DNA from: Physocladia obscura
Lineage: Eukaryota > Chytridiomycota > Chytridiomycetes > Chytridiales > Chytriomycetaceae
Length of the DNA stretch: 35,126 nucleotides
Assembly (NCBI GenBank): GCA_027596945.1
Contig: JADGJH010000065.1
Location: forward strand, 1 to 35,126
Direction: 5' to 3'
The notes under the pieces were generated by a model. That model did no database searches. It saw only the letters and a program-made list of their open reading frames with translations, and was not told where the DNA came from. Within the stretch, counting starts at the first letter, position 1. Each line of letters opens with the position of its first letter. The position numbers and the translations under genes are program-made. This document shows positions 19,991-32,145 of the stretch, in pieces.

Positions 19991-22900
19991 ATGTCTCTTC
20001 TAGCAGCTCCGGGTGCCAACAGAGTGTCTAGCGGCGACTATTCATCGAACGTGTTTGCCGGAAAGCAAGAACAGCTGAAGCAAGTCTGTGCCTTTATCGA
20101 AGAAAAAGGTTTTATTCCGCGCGAGCTTGTCGCAAACGAGGTTTCTTGGTTCTACACGTAAGTTTGAGTATCACTTTTCTTTGTACATTTACCGTTAATA
20201 AATTCTCCAATAGGAATCTTGGTATTGATGACATGTACTTTGGCGTTGAGCCCATAGAAACTATTGCCCAGCATATTCTCGCCTTGTATGGCGCTAAAAT
20301 ATTTGCTTACATTAAAAACAAATCTGCTCTCGATATCAAGCTGGACAGAGAAAATGCTGATGGCGCCGTTTATATTCACACTTCATCACCGGGAGTTTCC
20401 GTGCAAGATGGACCTCAGTTTGAAAAAAGGTTGATTTTTTTGCAGTTTCCTCCCTTTTTTTTTTTTGTAAAACGTTTGTTTTCAGAATTGACACGAATTA
20501 TTTGGATATTACAACCAAAGCCAATGCTTTTCGTGTTGAATCTTATCGCTCACAGGGAACTGTTTCATCGTCAATCTCGACTCAACTGAGAACTTATTTC
20601 GTTCGCAAATGCCACTTTGTAAACCCAAACCCTACCGGAAACGACGAAACGAATATTCTGCAGATTTCAGACAAGTCATTCCTCGAAAAGGCAACACAAA
20701 ATACTCTTGATATTTACTTAAGCATCATCAAGAAGGTTCTCCAACGTACTGGCCCAGTTATAGAACTTTTTGATGTTCCAAATTCTCGGGAAAAGAGACT
20801 GATTCTGGGATACCGACACAAAACAACACAAAATTTTCTGTCGGCAATGAGTGATTTGTACCACTTTTATGAACTTTATTCAACCAGAAAATATGTTGGT
20901 TAGTAATATATATATCTATCTTTCGTTTGGACAAATACTAAGTCAAATTAAAGAGCAATTTTCAAATGGGGTGACGATTGTGTCCCTTTATTTGAATCAA
21001 CTGCCAACGAGCCAGGCCCCCCCGATGGAACACTCAATTTTGCAAGTTATTAAAGAAGCGTCTCTCTTGTACTGCCTTCCGACAACACCGCTCCAATCAT
21101 TCTTCCAATCGGGGAAACTTGCAGTGCAAGAAGCAATCTATGGATACACTGGATGGATTTTCGCCCAACATTTTCTTAACCGACTTGGAAGCGAGTATAG
21201 TGCATTGAAAGCAATTCTGGATTCAGATAATGTGAACCATTCCGAGGTTTTAACAAAGATTAAAAAGCGTCTTCGTACGGACACGTTTACTCGCGAGTAT
21301 ATTCTCGACATTATTAAGCTTTACCCAGACTTGATCAAGATTCTCTACCAGAATTTTGCAATGTCGCACTACATCAACCCAGCACAGAACGATTTGAAAC
21401 CAAGTCTTTCATACCTTCGACTTCAAACCACACCTGTGCTTAGTGATGCTGAATTGCTTGACAGGATTCGTAAAACTGTTCAAAATAATCACGAGCTTAT
21501 GATTTTCGAGGCTTACTTAACATTCAACCAGCATGTATTGAAGACCAACTTTTACCAACCCACGAAAGTTGCATTGTCATTCCGTATGGATCCGAAATTT
21601 CTCCCTGACGTGGAGTATCCACAACCTTTATTTGGAATGTTTTTAGTAATTGGAAGCGAGTTTCGTGGATTCCACTTGAGATTTAGAGACATTGCTCGCG
21701 GTGGAATCCGTATCGTGAAGTCGCGCAACAAGGAAGCTTATTCAATCAACTTGCGTAGCTTATTTGACGAAAACTACAACTTGGCCAATACGCAGCAAAG
21801 GAAAAACAAGGATATTCCAGAAGGGGGGAGCAAGGGAACCATCTTATTGGACATTAACCAACAGGACAATCCGAAGGTTGCATTCGACAAATATGTTGAT
21901 TGCATCTTGGACTTGTTGATTCCCGGAGAAAGTCCAGGCATAAAGGAGAAAATAGTGGATAATTATGGACACCCTGAGATATTGTTCTTCGGCCCAGATG
22001 AAGGCACTGCTGATTACATGGACTGGGCGTCACAGCACGCAAGAAAACGGTTTGTCAAATCGTTTTAGCACACTCAGAAACTTATTGTATTTTCAGGGGG
22101 GCTTCTTTTTGGAAAGCTTTCACAACTGGAAAGTCTCAGTCGTTGGGAGGTATTCCTCATGATCTTTACGGAATGACAACACGTTCTGTTCATCAATATG
22201 TTGTTGGAATCTACCGGAAGCTCAGCCTCAAAGAAGAAAATATTACAAAAATGCAAACTGGAGGACCGGATGGAGACTTGGGATCCAATGAAATTAAAAT
22301 ATCTAAAGATAGAACTATTGGTATCGTCGATGGCTCTGGTGTTTTGTGTGATCCCGCTGGTATCAACCGTGAAGAAATGACAAGGTTGGCAAATTCAAGA
22401 CTTATGATTAACAACTTTGATATCTCAAAGTTGTCCAAGAGTGGTTTCAGAGTCCTCGTGGATGAAGTCAACATCAAATTGCCAGGTTTGTTCGANNNNN
22501 NNNNNATTTTTTCCCTTTTTATTTACTTTTCTTTTCAGACGGGACTGTTGTTGACAGTGGGTTAAAGTTTCGAAACGAGTTTCACCTTAATCCGTTGTCT
22601 GCTGCTGATATTTTCGTTCCATGTGGAGGAAGACCTGAGGCAATTGATTTGACAAATGTTGATGCGTTGTTTGGCCCAGATGGGACTCCACGTTACAAGT
22701 ACATTGTCGAAGGTGCAAACTTGTTCATCACCCAAGAAGCTCGTCTCCGTCTTGAAAAAGCTGGCACAATTCTGTTTAAAGACGCATCGGCAAACAAAGG
22801 AGGCGTGACATCATCGTCTCTTGAAGTTCTTGCTGCACTCTCTTTCAATGATGAAGAGTTCCACGAGCATATGCAAGTCCGTGACGGTGTTGTTCCTGTA

Positions 22901-23302
22901 TTCTACCAGGAATATGTTAAAAATGTTCAGGCTTTTATTGAAAAAACTGCCGAGCTAGAGTTTGAATGCTTGTGGCGTGAAGGCCTACGTACTGGCAAAC
23001 CAAAATCTGTTCTCAGTGACAGCCTTTCTGTTGGAATTGTCAAGTTGAACGAAGAACTGCAAAATACAACTCTTTGGGAAAATGTGCCGCTGCGAAAACT
23101 CGTTTTGCAGGAAGCTTTCCCAAAACTATTGTTGGAAAAACTTGGCCTTGAGACTCTCTTGAAACGTGTTCCTGAAACTTATGTTAAAGCGATATTTGGA
23201 TCATACTTGGCTTCCAGATTTATCTATAAGTATGGAATCGAGCCATCACAATTTGCCTTTTTTGAGTTTTTGTCCCCATACTTCGCAAAAATTGGGCAAT
23301 AA
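19991..23302 (+). CDS. GDH2: NAD-specific glutamate dehydrogenase, large fungal type
   Basis: Six exons: 19991-20157, 20214-20429, 20486-20898, 20954-22049, 22097-22485, 22539-23302; in phase, 1014 aa, close to the yeast GDH2 length. It deaminates glutamate to 2-oxoglutarate with NAD+, feeding carbon and nitrogen catabolism. The start region reads YSSNVFAGKQEQLKQV and EVSWFYTNLGIDDMYF, typical of the regulatory N-terminal half. Catalytic landmarks are RDIARGGIRIV, QQRKNKDIPEGGSKGTI (active-site lysine), LFFGPDEGTADYMDWA, QTGGPDGDLGSNEI, LDGSG-like VDGSGVLCDPAG, IFVPCGGRPEAI and YIVEGANLFIT with FKDASANKGGVTSSS. The exon 3/4 boundary uses an AAAG acceptor (20953), chosen because it restores VEQFSNGV. 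A 10-N assembly gap falls inside the last intron. Confidence 0.97.
22496..22505. other. Assembly gap of 10 N within a GDH2 intron
   Basis: Ten ambiguous bases lie in the 22486-22538 intron. Donor and acceptor remain visible on either side, so the coding sequence is unaffected, but the true intron length is unknown. Confidence 0.99.
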
Positions 23303-23966
23303 TCAATCTGGTTTCAATAAAAAATATTTCATCCAAAATCTACAATTTTTTTTTCATAAGCAAAAATCTTGATGCTAGCATTATTGGCAAAATCGGATAA
23401 CATCAATCCGAAGAAAGAACCAAGTGTTGGAATGTGACTGTGGAACACTTTTCAACTCTGTTCCAAAAATTACTCTTTTCAATCTCTTTCATTATCTATC
23501 CTCAGCTGACTGACTCCCAAGAATCCTGCATCCACATCTCCTCTGTTTCCGTCAGTACCTCTCAACAAAGTGATTTCACTTTCAGTTTCAAACCTATTTA
23601 ATACTGCCAATACGTATCCATTCTCATTGCGATTCTCCTCCATTATCTCTCGACTGCAAAAACTTAAATTGGAAGAGTATCGCAATCATTGGAAACATTG
23701 AGGGAAATTTTGATCATTTCCCAAGCTCCCAGCTCGCATTTTTTTTAAAAAATTTATTCGTAATTCGTTATTTTTCCCTTCTGAATCAGTTGAATACCCC
23801 GTACAATGTGCTGAGTCAGTAAGACACTGTGTTTTGGTCAATATTCAAGGAAATAGGAGAATTCAATTGAAAATTATTGTATGAACTTGTAGGCCTTCTC
23901 AAAGAGAAATAAAGTTGATTACTTTACGACTGAAAGAAACAAAAAACGTGAAAAATTCTCAATTCA
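23303..23966. other. GDH2-glycosyltransferase intergenic region
   Basis: 664 bp without a convincing gene. An AATAAA hexamer at 23316-23321 probably serves GDH2. A minus-strand frame between 23685 and 23479 contains a 55-codon ATG-initiated stretch (MEENRNENGYVLAVLNRF...), too short and unplaced to call. Confidence 0.5.
23316..23321 (+). terminator. AATAAA poly(A) signal of GDH2
   Basis: Canonical hexamer 13 bp after the GDH2 stop codon, followed by AT-rich sequence. Use is inferred. Confidence 0.5.
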
Positions 23967-26411
23967 ATGCGACAGACTCGACGCCAGCGCCGGTGTTTTT
24001 TGATCGCGTTTGCAATTTGGATAACTTTCTTTTTGTGCCGCAGCTTCACTAGCTCTGACTTGTTTATGGTTCGAATTAATGAATTGAGAAATTCGGTGAG
24101 ACTTGTGAATGCAGGAGTTTTAAAAAACACGGAACGTATTATTTCCACAGAAAATGATTTTGAATACAGTGGGCGCTTGAACTTCAGCAAGTTGGAGTGG
24201 AAACCTTTGCTTGATGTTTTATCTCAGGCGGAAAAGAACCAATATGATGAATTGCGTAATGAGGCAAAAAAAAAATTTCACGCTGTAACGTTTTTCGAAG
24301 CTCGTTATGAAGTCAAGCAGATTGAAAGGCTTCCAAATTTATTTCCATTGCCGAAAAAAAAGGATAATCTCGCAAATGATTTGGACCTCGCCGACGAAGA
24401 TGAGACGTTGAATTTCAGTAATTTTGAGAGCGAAACCGAACACTTGAATGTATTCGACGGAAGTGAAAATGACTTAAATGAATACACGGCAAATATTGAG
24501 GCTAGAAAGTCAATAATTGATTTTAAAAAACTCAGTTTGTCTGATAATATCTCAAAACTGGCTGAAGCTGCTGGAATCGATGAGAAATTGATCAAAAAAC
24601 TACTATTTGATCGATTGAAAAATACGCTTGGGTCCGAAGAACTTGATGAAATCATTGTGGAGAAACGGGACGATTTCAAGCCCATCACCAAATGGAATGG
24701 CGATAAAAATTACATATACAAAGATGGGTTGCCTACATGCCTGGGTTATTCTTGCTCAAGAACGGATTATATCAACTTCAAACTAAACATGTCAAGTTTT
24801 GCGAATGATCAAGTAAGAAATCAGTAATTTATATTTCAATCGTTCTGACTCGTTTGGCAGGTTTCCTCTTTATTTTGGCGTGATGTGGACTTGTCCAAGC
24901 TTACATATGCGCCACAGGGATTTCTCATGTCAAAATGTCGTACATCAGTGTGTTCTACAACGGAATGTTCCACACCATCACAGTTTTCACCAAAAATCAA
25001 CCTAACAACTCGTTTTCGTATTAAACGAGCAATTAATTTTCTCAGTTATTTCAAAACTACAGAAGCACCTGAAAGTCATTGCATTGTTTCCATGGAACCG
25101 AGTCTCTCAACCAATCAGAACCATTTTACAAACTTTTCTCCAATTCACGATTCGTTAATTGGCGAAAAAATTAAACGTGCAAGGTTCATTGGAAATAATA
25201 TTTGTCAAACGTTTAACGCATCAAAAAACGACTTGCTACACTATATTGGTGTCCATCAGTGCCCAAAAGCACGGCAGATGATTGTTCCGTTACCGAAAGC
25301 AAAAACTCGGCCCCAAGCAAATATCAATCTGAAAAAGCGGAAAAAGAAAAAAATGTTAGATGAGTTGCATGGCATCTCAGAAATTAGCCCTGTTTTGCCA
25401 AACTTGATTGTCCGATACATCAAAATTGATAAAATTCGATACCATCAATTTCATAATCCAGCCATCATAACTTTTCCCAATAGTTTTATTTCAACTGAAG
25501 GATATGTATTTAATGACAAAATAATCATGCAATTGGGAGCCCACTGTTCTGATTCTGTTTTAGAGGATCCTCATTATTTAACAGTGTTACAAGAATTTCA
25601 AAACTCTGTGTCAATATTTCCCGAAGTTTTTGTAGCTTCAACCTCCATCGATCGTGGAGTGTTTTCGCCCCATTGGCTTTTACTTGAGATATTGCCACGC
25701 ATTGTATCTCATTTTAAAGAACTAAATGCGAATCCTCATATTCATATTCATTATAATGGCGGTGGCAAACAATTTTTGACAAAAGTGCTGCGATTTCTTG
25801 GTCTCTCAGAATACAAATTAAAAAATAGCGGGATTAATACTGTTGAAGGTCGGCTCATAAGTGGCCCGGTAGCATCAAAAATTGTTCATATACCAGAACC
25901 AAGTCTATCATGCTTGATTCCCGGAGAATGGCAATTGAACCAAATGCGTAGTTTGATTATGAACAAACTTGCCCTGGATTTCAGGCAACAACAACGAGCA
26001 TGGAGGGAAATTTTAGTTGTAAAATCAAACAATGGAATTGTGGATAATCACGATGCAGTCGTATACATGATTAAAAAAGAATTTCGCTCATTTACTGTCA
26101 GAGTTTTGATTGACGGAGGAGATGATTTGTCTTCTGTGCGCGAAACTTTTGCCATGTTTCATGCTGCGAAAATTATTATTGCACCTGAAGGAGCAGCGTT
26201 AGGATATCTAGTAGCTTCAAGATTTGCTTCAAGTATTATAGAAATTCTGCCAGAACCCCAAAATAAAGCAAGCTGGAATCTTAGCTATTCAACTGCTGCT
26301 CGTTACTTAGGAGTAACATGGTTTGGAATGGTTCTTCCAAAAGAATCGAAAACAGTTGATTTGGTAGAACTTCATGGCGTTATTGTTGCAATAATTGCAG
26401 ATGTCAAATGA
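23967..26411 (+). CDS. Family-61-like glycosyltransferase, type II membrane protein
   Basis: Two exons, 23967-24812 and 24861-26411, in phase, 798 aa. The N terminus is a classic signal anchor: basic MRQTRRQRR followed by a hydrophobic helix (CFLIAFAIWITFFLC). A long acidic stem of about 250 residues precedes the lumenal part. The C-terminal ~250 residues look like the GT61/DUF563 fold: SPHWLLLEILPRIVSHF, a Rossmann-like half, then FAMFHAAKIIIAPEGAALGY and IIEILPEP, where the family has its conserved pH/E-G-A-x-L block. GT61 enzymes add xylose or GlcNAc to polysaccharides or glycoproteins in the Golgi or ER. Acceptor and donor cannot be told here. The stop lies 33 bp from the convergent lipase stop. 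Confidence 0.75.
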
Positions 26412-26425
26412 AATTTAGTAAAAGA

Positions 26426-26431
26426 AATAAA
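26426..26431 (+). terminator. AATAAA poly(A) signal of the glycosyltransferase gene
   Basis: Hexamer 14 bp downstream of the stop, inside the 33-bp gap to the convergent lipase gene. Transcripts from the two strands must overlap here if cleavage occurs at the usual distance. Confidence 0.45.
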
Positions 26432-26444
26432 ACTGGTGGAGAAG

Positions 26445-28363
26445 TTAGTTTATTTGCACTTTTTTTCTTTCCCAAACGCGTCTCAGCAATGCTAAAATAT
26501 CTGGCTCAGCACTTTTCATAATATCTTTGGCCAATTCTACAACCGCGTCGACTTGCTTACCAGTCCAAACAAAATTTGCGGCTTTCGCATATGAGGCGCG
26601 AGCCGCGTCTCCAACCAATGGCAAATATACCACATATGGCCCTTTTTCATCTTCACCACTCGGTATAAACTTCTCTTTAAAATCCAATCGCGGTAATTTC
26701 AAGTCGATTCCACGCTTTTTTGCATAATCATCAGCGCGAGCAATGAACGGATGAGCACCAATATCAGCACTTGAATCGCAAACAATAATGACGTCTACGC
26801 CACGGCTTTTTACAAGTAGTGGAGCAAATGGTATGCTATTGTCCATACCGCTGTCCATCAGAGTGATTTCACGTGCATCAATATCAATGGTACTCCGATT
26901 TGGGAGCCCTGTAAGTCCGTATGCGGGATTAGGAAAAGTTGATGGTGATAAGGGATGTGTTGTATTGAGTTTTTGCTTTAAAAGTGTTCTTAAAGTCGCC
27001 ATTGTTGCTGGGGGGATATCTGATTCCAATTCTTGCAGAATTCGGTGCAAATTTGCTGTAAATGCTGACCCAAAAACCCTGTTTTATTGGATAATTTTAG
27101 GAAAGTTTGGTGGTGGTTATGATGTACCCAAGTAAAATTCCAAACGACACTTCCGGCTCGTGGGATGTTGAGATTCCATTGAAAAATGATCGGCCAAATG
27201 AGTTCACAGGAATCCACACTCCTTCAAAGCTAACATCCACAAAATTCAAAACAGAAGGTTCATATGCTGGTATAAGACCGAATTCAAATGGCGTGAACTC
27301 AGCCCAATGATATAGCTCATGACGCGAGTCATTGATCCGACAATCAGAAAATGATGGACCATTTGGGGAAACGGCGCAATATATTGGCAGTGGTGCAAGA
27401 CCGTCAACTACTGTTTTCGAAGCCTGATGTGAGATCCGCGGAATGATCAGTTCACCCTGCCAACAGGTAGATTAAAATATTTTACCAAAAAATGATCTAT
27501 TATCTGTGCAGACATCTCTTAGTCTCTGACCTGTGCAGACTCTGAGGTCTCAAGAAATGAGCATGTCAGCAGGATGCCAAATAGGTCGACCAAATTCACA
27601 TTGTATTTGTTAATCCTGAGTCTTTCAATTGCTGTAGCCAGAGCAACGCGCCGCGGAAGATCACTAAACTCAAACCAATTTTTGGAAAGCGCAGCACGAG
27701 TCGCAGCCAAAGCATCGGTAATAGGTGTTATTGGAGATGAAGTTGTGACTTTTGTAATTTGTGTCGTGGTGGTTGTGGTTGTAGTTGTTGTTGATGTTAT
27801 CGCATTCAAATTTACAGTAGATGTACTTGAAATTGGAGGCAAGTTGTGAATTAATGTAGTGGTTTTTGAATGTGGTTTGTGGATTTGTGCAAGGGCCCAG
27901 GTACTGCCAGAAACAGCTGCGGTGTAAGAGATCACGTTGAGAATACGCGACTCTTGCAACGCAGACAGAAAACCCAGCGTTGCAGTCATTGCCCGTGTCC
28001 CGCCGCCACTGGTGTTTTAGTTTTATATTAGACTTTATATAAGTTTTGGAATAGAAACCTGAATGCAACTCCGACGCAAGGCACGTGATCCGGCTGAACC
28101 TTTTCGGCAAAGAGTTCGGACAAGACTTCAGCGGCAACAACTGCACGCTTTGCTCGGAATGTAGCTTCGCTGGCGGTTTCCGCCTGACAGTTTTCACTTT
28201 GAGTCGGACAAGTATTTGGGAGCCCAGGTACATAATTCACACGCGCAGGTGGACGTGGAGGATAAGAGGGAAAAGTTTTCGTATCCAGTAACTCAAGAGA
28301 AGTTTTGATGCTGGCTATTCGCTGCAAAGCAACAGTTTTAATTTTGTTGAGATGCGTCTCCAT
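26445..28363 (-). CDS. PLA2/lysophospholipase (phospholipase B-like) without signal peptide
   Basis: Four exons: 28363-28059, 28008-27531, 27456-27128, 27078-26445; in phase, 581 aa. The nucleophile elbow AFSGGGTRAM spans the first intron near residue 102; HWAEFTPFEFG and LMDSGMDNSIPFAPLL (catalytic aspartate, near residue 446) follow with VDVIIVCDSSAD, as in fungal phospholipase B and cytosolic PLA2. These enzymes cleave acyl chains from phospholipids and lysophospholipids. Secreted fungal members have a signal peptide and often a GPI site; here the N terminus (METHLNKIKTVALQRIASIK) is amphipathic and basic rather than a signal peptide, and no C-terminal hydrophobic tail is present, so a cytosolic or organellar location is likely. 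A poly-threonine tract interrupts the middle. Confidence 0.85.
27763..27798 (-). repeat. Poly-threonine codon microsatellite in the lipase
   Basis: On the minus strand a run of ACA/ACC/ACT/ACG codons encodes about ten consecutive threonines in an otherwise Ser/Thr-rich loop. The mixed codons suggest an older, selected or slowly evolving repeat rather than a fresh triplet expansion. Confidence 0.8.
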
Positions 28364-28464
28364 CTTCTCCTGTTCAAACTTTCGCTCTTGTCACAACCAA
28401 GAGAAAAAAAGGAAAAACAAAAGGAAAACGTTTTTGATCAATTTTTTCTCAAACAACTCGTTTG

Positions 28465-31400
28465 TCACTTTGCAGCATCTTTCTTATCTTCTTCCATCCA
28501 ATTTGGATTCTTCTTCAAGATAACAAATCCTTCCAGAGTGGTACCGACGGCCAAGTACTCCTCTGTCGCCAGTTCTGCCCGCTCAGAATACGCAAGTAAA
28601 ACAGGTGTGCTGTGAGTTTGAAAACCAGTGATTGTCTTGGGACGGCCGGCTTGACCCACAGTCTCGACAGCTTGACCCACACGAACAGTCACTGGAATAC
28701 TCTTAAGATTTTCGTCAAGGGTCATAAGGAACCGCGGGTATGTCGCAGGAATAAGGAAGAAGAGAAGATATTGTGCTGTTGCCTTATCAACGATAACTGA
28801 TAAAAAAAAAGTCAAAAAAAGAATTCCAAACTGGGTGAGTTTTTTATATATATCATTTTAGTTTGATTTAAACTCACAAGATTTTGCGTCAGTAAATGCT
28901 GTCAAGACTGTCAAAAGTCCAGAAATAGCAACAGGACTCAGTAACGTCTTATTGCTGTGATACGGATTTAAAGTGACTGTTCCTTTCCCCATATGCACTA
29001 ATCCTTGGGCAATTCGTACGACAAACAACACATTCGGGTTTTTTGAATAATAAACAGCGAGCTGTCTCAGCATTTGTGCTAGACGAGCGTTATTTGTTCC
29101 TGCTCCCACCAGACCCATGGCAAATACAGCGTTCAATGCAACATCACTATCATTATCGTGAGAGTACTTCGAAAGAATATCAAGAACATTCACAAGAGGA
29201 TTTGAAGCACACAAAACTCCGAGAGCCAAAGGAACCGCGCGACGAATCACAGGCTCACCATAATGCATCTATTTCAAAAGAATAATAAATAAATGAATGA
29301 ACACCTCGAAAACATTAAAAAATACTGACCAAATGATTGAATGATCGAATTGCCATTTCAGCCCCCACATCTTCTCCCATTGCAATAAGTGCAATTCCAA
29401 TAACAGCAAACGCTTGAAAACTGTCATCTTCTCCTTTGGCTGGATCCAAATGATCATTGCACAAATGCAACATACTCTGGATTTTTAGCACGTTTCCTGT
29501 CCCTACAAACGAGCATATATCAACAATTACCGCAACGAGCTTTGCAAGCGGGTTCTCGATAACTTTTAAGGTTTCCAGTGTCGCCTCTGATGCATCTTGT
29601 TTGCCCAAAAACAAAAGTCCAAGCCCAACCCCCATAAAACGTCCATAGGGTGACTTGAGTGCATCATCGTCTCGCTCCATCAAAGTTTGAAGAATAGTCG
29701 ATGCAATGTCGCCGTTGCTGGTGCCAACATAAATTAATCCAAGTGAGAGAGCAGCCAAACTTGACAACTCCATCGTAAGACCAGTGTCAGAAACAAGCGG
29801 AAGTAAAAGCTCTTGCACTTCTTCTCGCGCACTTCCTGCATATGCGATTCCAAGACTTCGTATTTTTTATTGTTGAAAACGTTAATCATTTTCACGGCAA
29901 CTGATAAAACACCACTCACCCAATGATGGCAGCAACACGCAAAATCGACGAAGTGCTAGAGATATATTCACTGAGTAAACCAAGTGCTGGGTCTGATTCG
30001 TGACGGACGCCAGAGCTAACAAGCCCAATCGCTAGCAACGCACCAGCCTTGATATTATCGTCTGTGGAATACAGGTATTTATCAATTTCCGTCAATCCGA
30101 CTTCGACATCCCACAATAAAATAGAGCCTAAAGAAGCAGCAGCACTCATCATTCCAGTATCTTTGTTCTTGTAAATCCAAGAGTTTCCTTCCTCGGTATT
30201 CATCATAAGTTTGTCACTTCCGAATCCAATATTGACAAACGCGTTGACGAAAGTCGACGCTAAGTTTTGACGGGCACTGTCAACGTTCGAAGAAGAGTTT
30301 CCAGCTCCTTTAAAACAGAAGAATCAGTTAAAAGCCGAGTGTAAGAAGAAATATATATTTATATCAACAAACTTGAATTTTCCAAATGAGTTTTGTATAT
30401 ATCTTCAGGCGTTTTTGCTTCAACGACATTCAAGTCTCTCGCAAGAGCCATAAAGTTTTCAGATAATTTGGTGTTGTTCAGGATTTCAGTAATCTCTTCA
30501 TCATCTGTTTCAAAAAATACTTGCTGGCGAGCAGCAATAAAGGCCAATTGTTTTTTCGTCAAACTTGAGGCAAAAAAATTAAGTTACATTAAATCTCCGA
30601 TAAAAAGGTAAAAGAGAAATTTACACCAACCTGTCAGTGCAAGAGTCGTAGTCATCCTTCACGAGATCTAAGTCATTAATTCTCAGTGAAGTTAAAATTG
30701 ACTGAGTCCATTCCTCTTGTTTTCTGTAGATAGTTCGAACCGTTTTCAGAATAGAAATATCATCTGGTGGCGCAACATATGGAACCATGCTAGTCTCAAG
30801 AATTGGCAGAAGGGTGAAAGAATAAAATTATGAGGTAAAACAAAAACCTAAAACGTTTTCGGAGACGAAATTTTTGCATACCTGAAAATATACCCACAAA
30901 CCCTTGTGTAGGTATCCTTGTCAATATATTCAGACAGCTTATCCAAAGATTCGAGTTCAAGTAATAAATCGCACGCATCTGCTTCGGCGTTATGTTTCAA
31001 AAAGAATGGTACAATCTCGAGCGCCAATTTAATCAAATCCGCAGTGGGGATTTGTGGAATGGCCAATTTGGCACTGGCTGCTTCAGCTTCTGCGTCGCCC
31101 CCATTCTCGGAACGAGCATTGTATTCGAGAGTGAGTTCAGAGGCAAGGTGCCTATGATGTAGAATTTAGCATTTACATTTTTTGAAAAAGAAGTCGACTC
31201 ACCTGACATATTCATGCCCCCAAGAACCAACAGGCTCAGAAGCACCTAGAAAGCGATACTTCAAAGAGTCGCGCTTTCCGTCATCATATGACATTGCCAA
31301 CACAGAAATTATGTCTGCTAGTGACGACTACATACAACGCGTTTCGATGATTGAAGTGATGACATTTAAAAAAAATTAAAAATAAAAACAAACAGAAACA

Positions 31401-31903
31401 CAATAGCGGTAATAAAAAAGAATAAACAGAATAAAAACCTTGTTTTCGCCAAGGGGCCAAGATTCGAAAAGCGTCTGCAATTCATAGTAATGTGGACGAA
31501 GAAATTTAAGCGGCTTTGGTACAGATGTCATTGAACTCGTAGAAGTGCGAATAAGCGAACGCAAAGCTTCGAGCGCAGGTTTGTATAGCGATGGATTCGA
31601 TTTTTCTTTTAGGCGTTCAACAAGCATCTCAAGTTCTTCTTTCAACGTCAAGTCTTCTTCTGACTTTGAGCCATATTGTGATGTTATTATTATTGAATTA
31701 TTAGCCTTTCGTTTCGGCATGTTTTTTGTGTGTTGTGCCATGATTGAAAGGAAATAATAATAAAAAACCGGGTGCAGGCAACCAACCAGTTCGTTTTCGT
31801 CCTCTTTTTTTGCGTCTTTAGCGTTCTTTGCGTCTTTAGGTGCAGTTACTTTGTCGCCCTCAGCCATTGTAACATCAGCATCTTTTTTCTCGTCCTTGGT
31901 CAT
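28465..31903 (-). CDS. RPN1: 26S proteasome regulatory subunit RPN1 (PSMD2)
   Basis: Ten exons: 31903-31787, 31663-31439, 31327-31203, 31151-30882, 30789-30631, 30563-30373, 30307-29920, 29855-29330, 29268-28878, 28796-28465; in phase, 907 aa against 908 in human. RPN1 is the large base subunit of the 19S particle that docks ubiquitin-like shuttle factors and deubiquitinases. Landmarks: [18 protein letters not shown] near the start, [33 protein letters not shown], the PC repeats ([62 protein letters not shown]) and [18 protein letters not shown]. The exon 5 acceptor (30790) and exon 7 acceptor (30308) were chosen by phase and homology. The first intron is a multiple of three and stop-free. 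Confidence 0.97.
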
Positions 31904-32145
31904 TCTGCAGATTTTTGTGTTTACATTTGCGTTTTAGTGTTGGCAGCTTCGAAAGTATGAGCGATTTCAAAATTATAAATTTTGGATGTGGCCAATAATG
32001 CTTCGTTGCGCAAAATCCATACTTGTGGTGACGCATCCTGCGCAAAGTAACAGTTGTTGAAACTCACCTTAATTTTCTGTCAGATTTTTTATTTTCTCAA
32101 AAAACGCGTCCCTCTTTCACAACAAACCAAATGCCGATTTTATTT
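31904..32145. other. RPN1 upstream region
   Basis: 242 bp between the RPN1 start and the MTQ2 stop must hold the RPN1 promoter. I see no exact match to the yeast proteasome element GGTGGCAAA. A TGACGCA sequence near 32028-32034 is a possible bZIP-type site. No gene visible. Confidence 0.35.

Noticed and set aside
23479..23685. Minus-strand small ORF with a 55-codon ATG-initiated stretch
   Set aside because: No recognisable family, no splice support and located in an AT-rich 3' intergenic region; too weak to call a gene.
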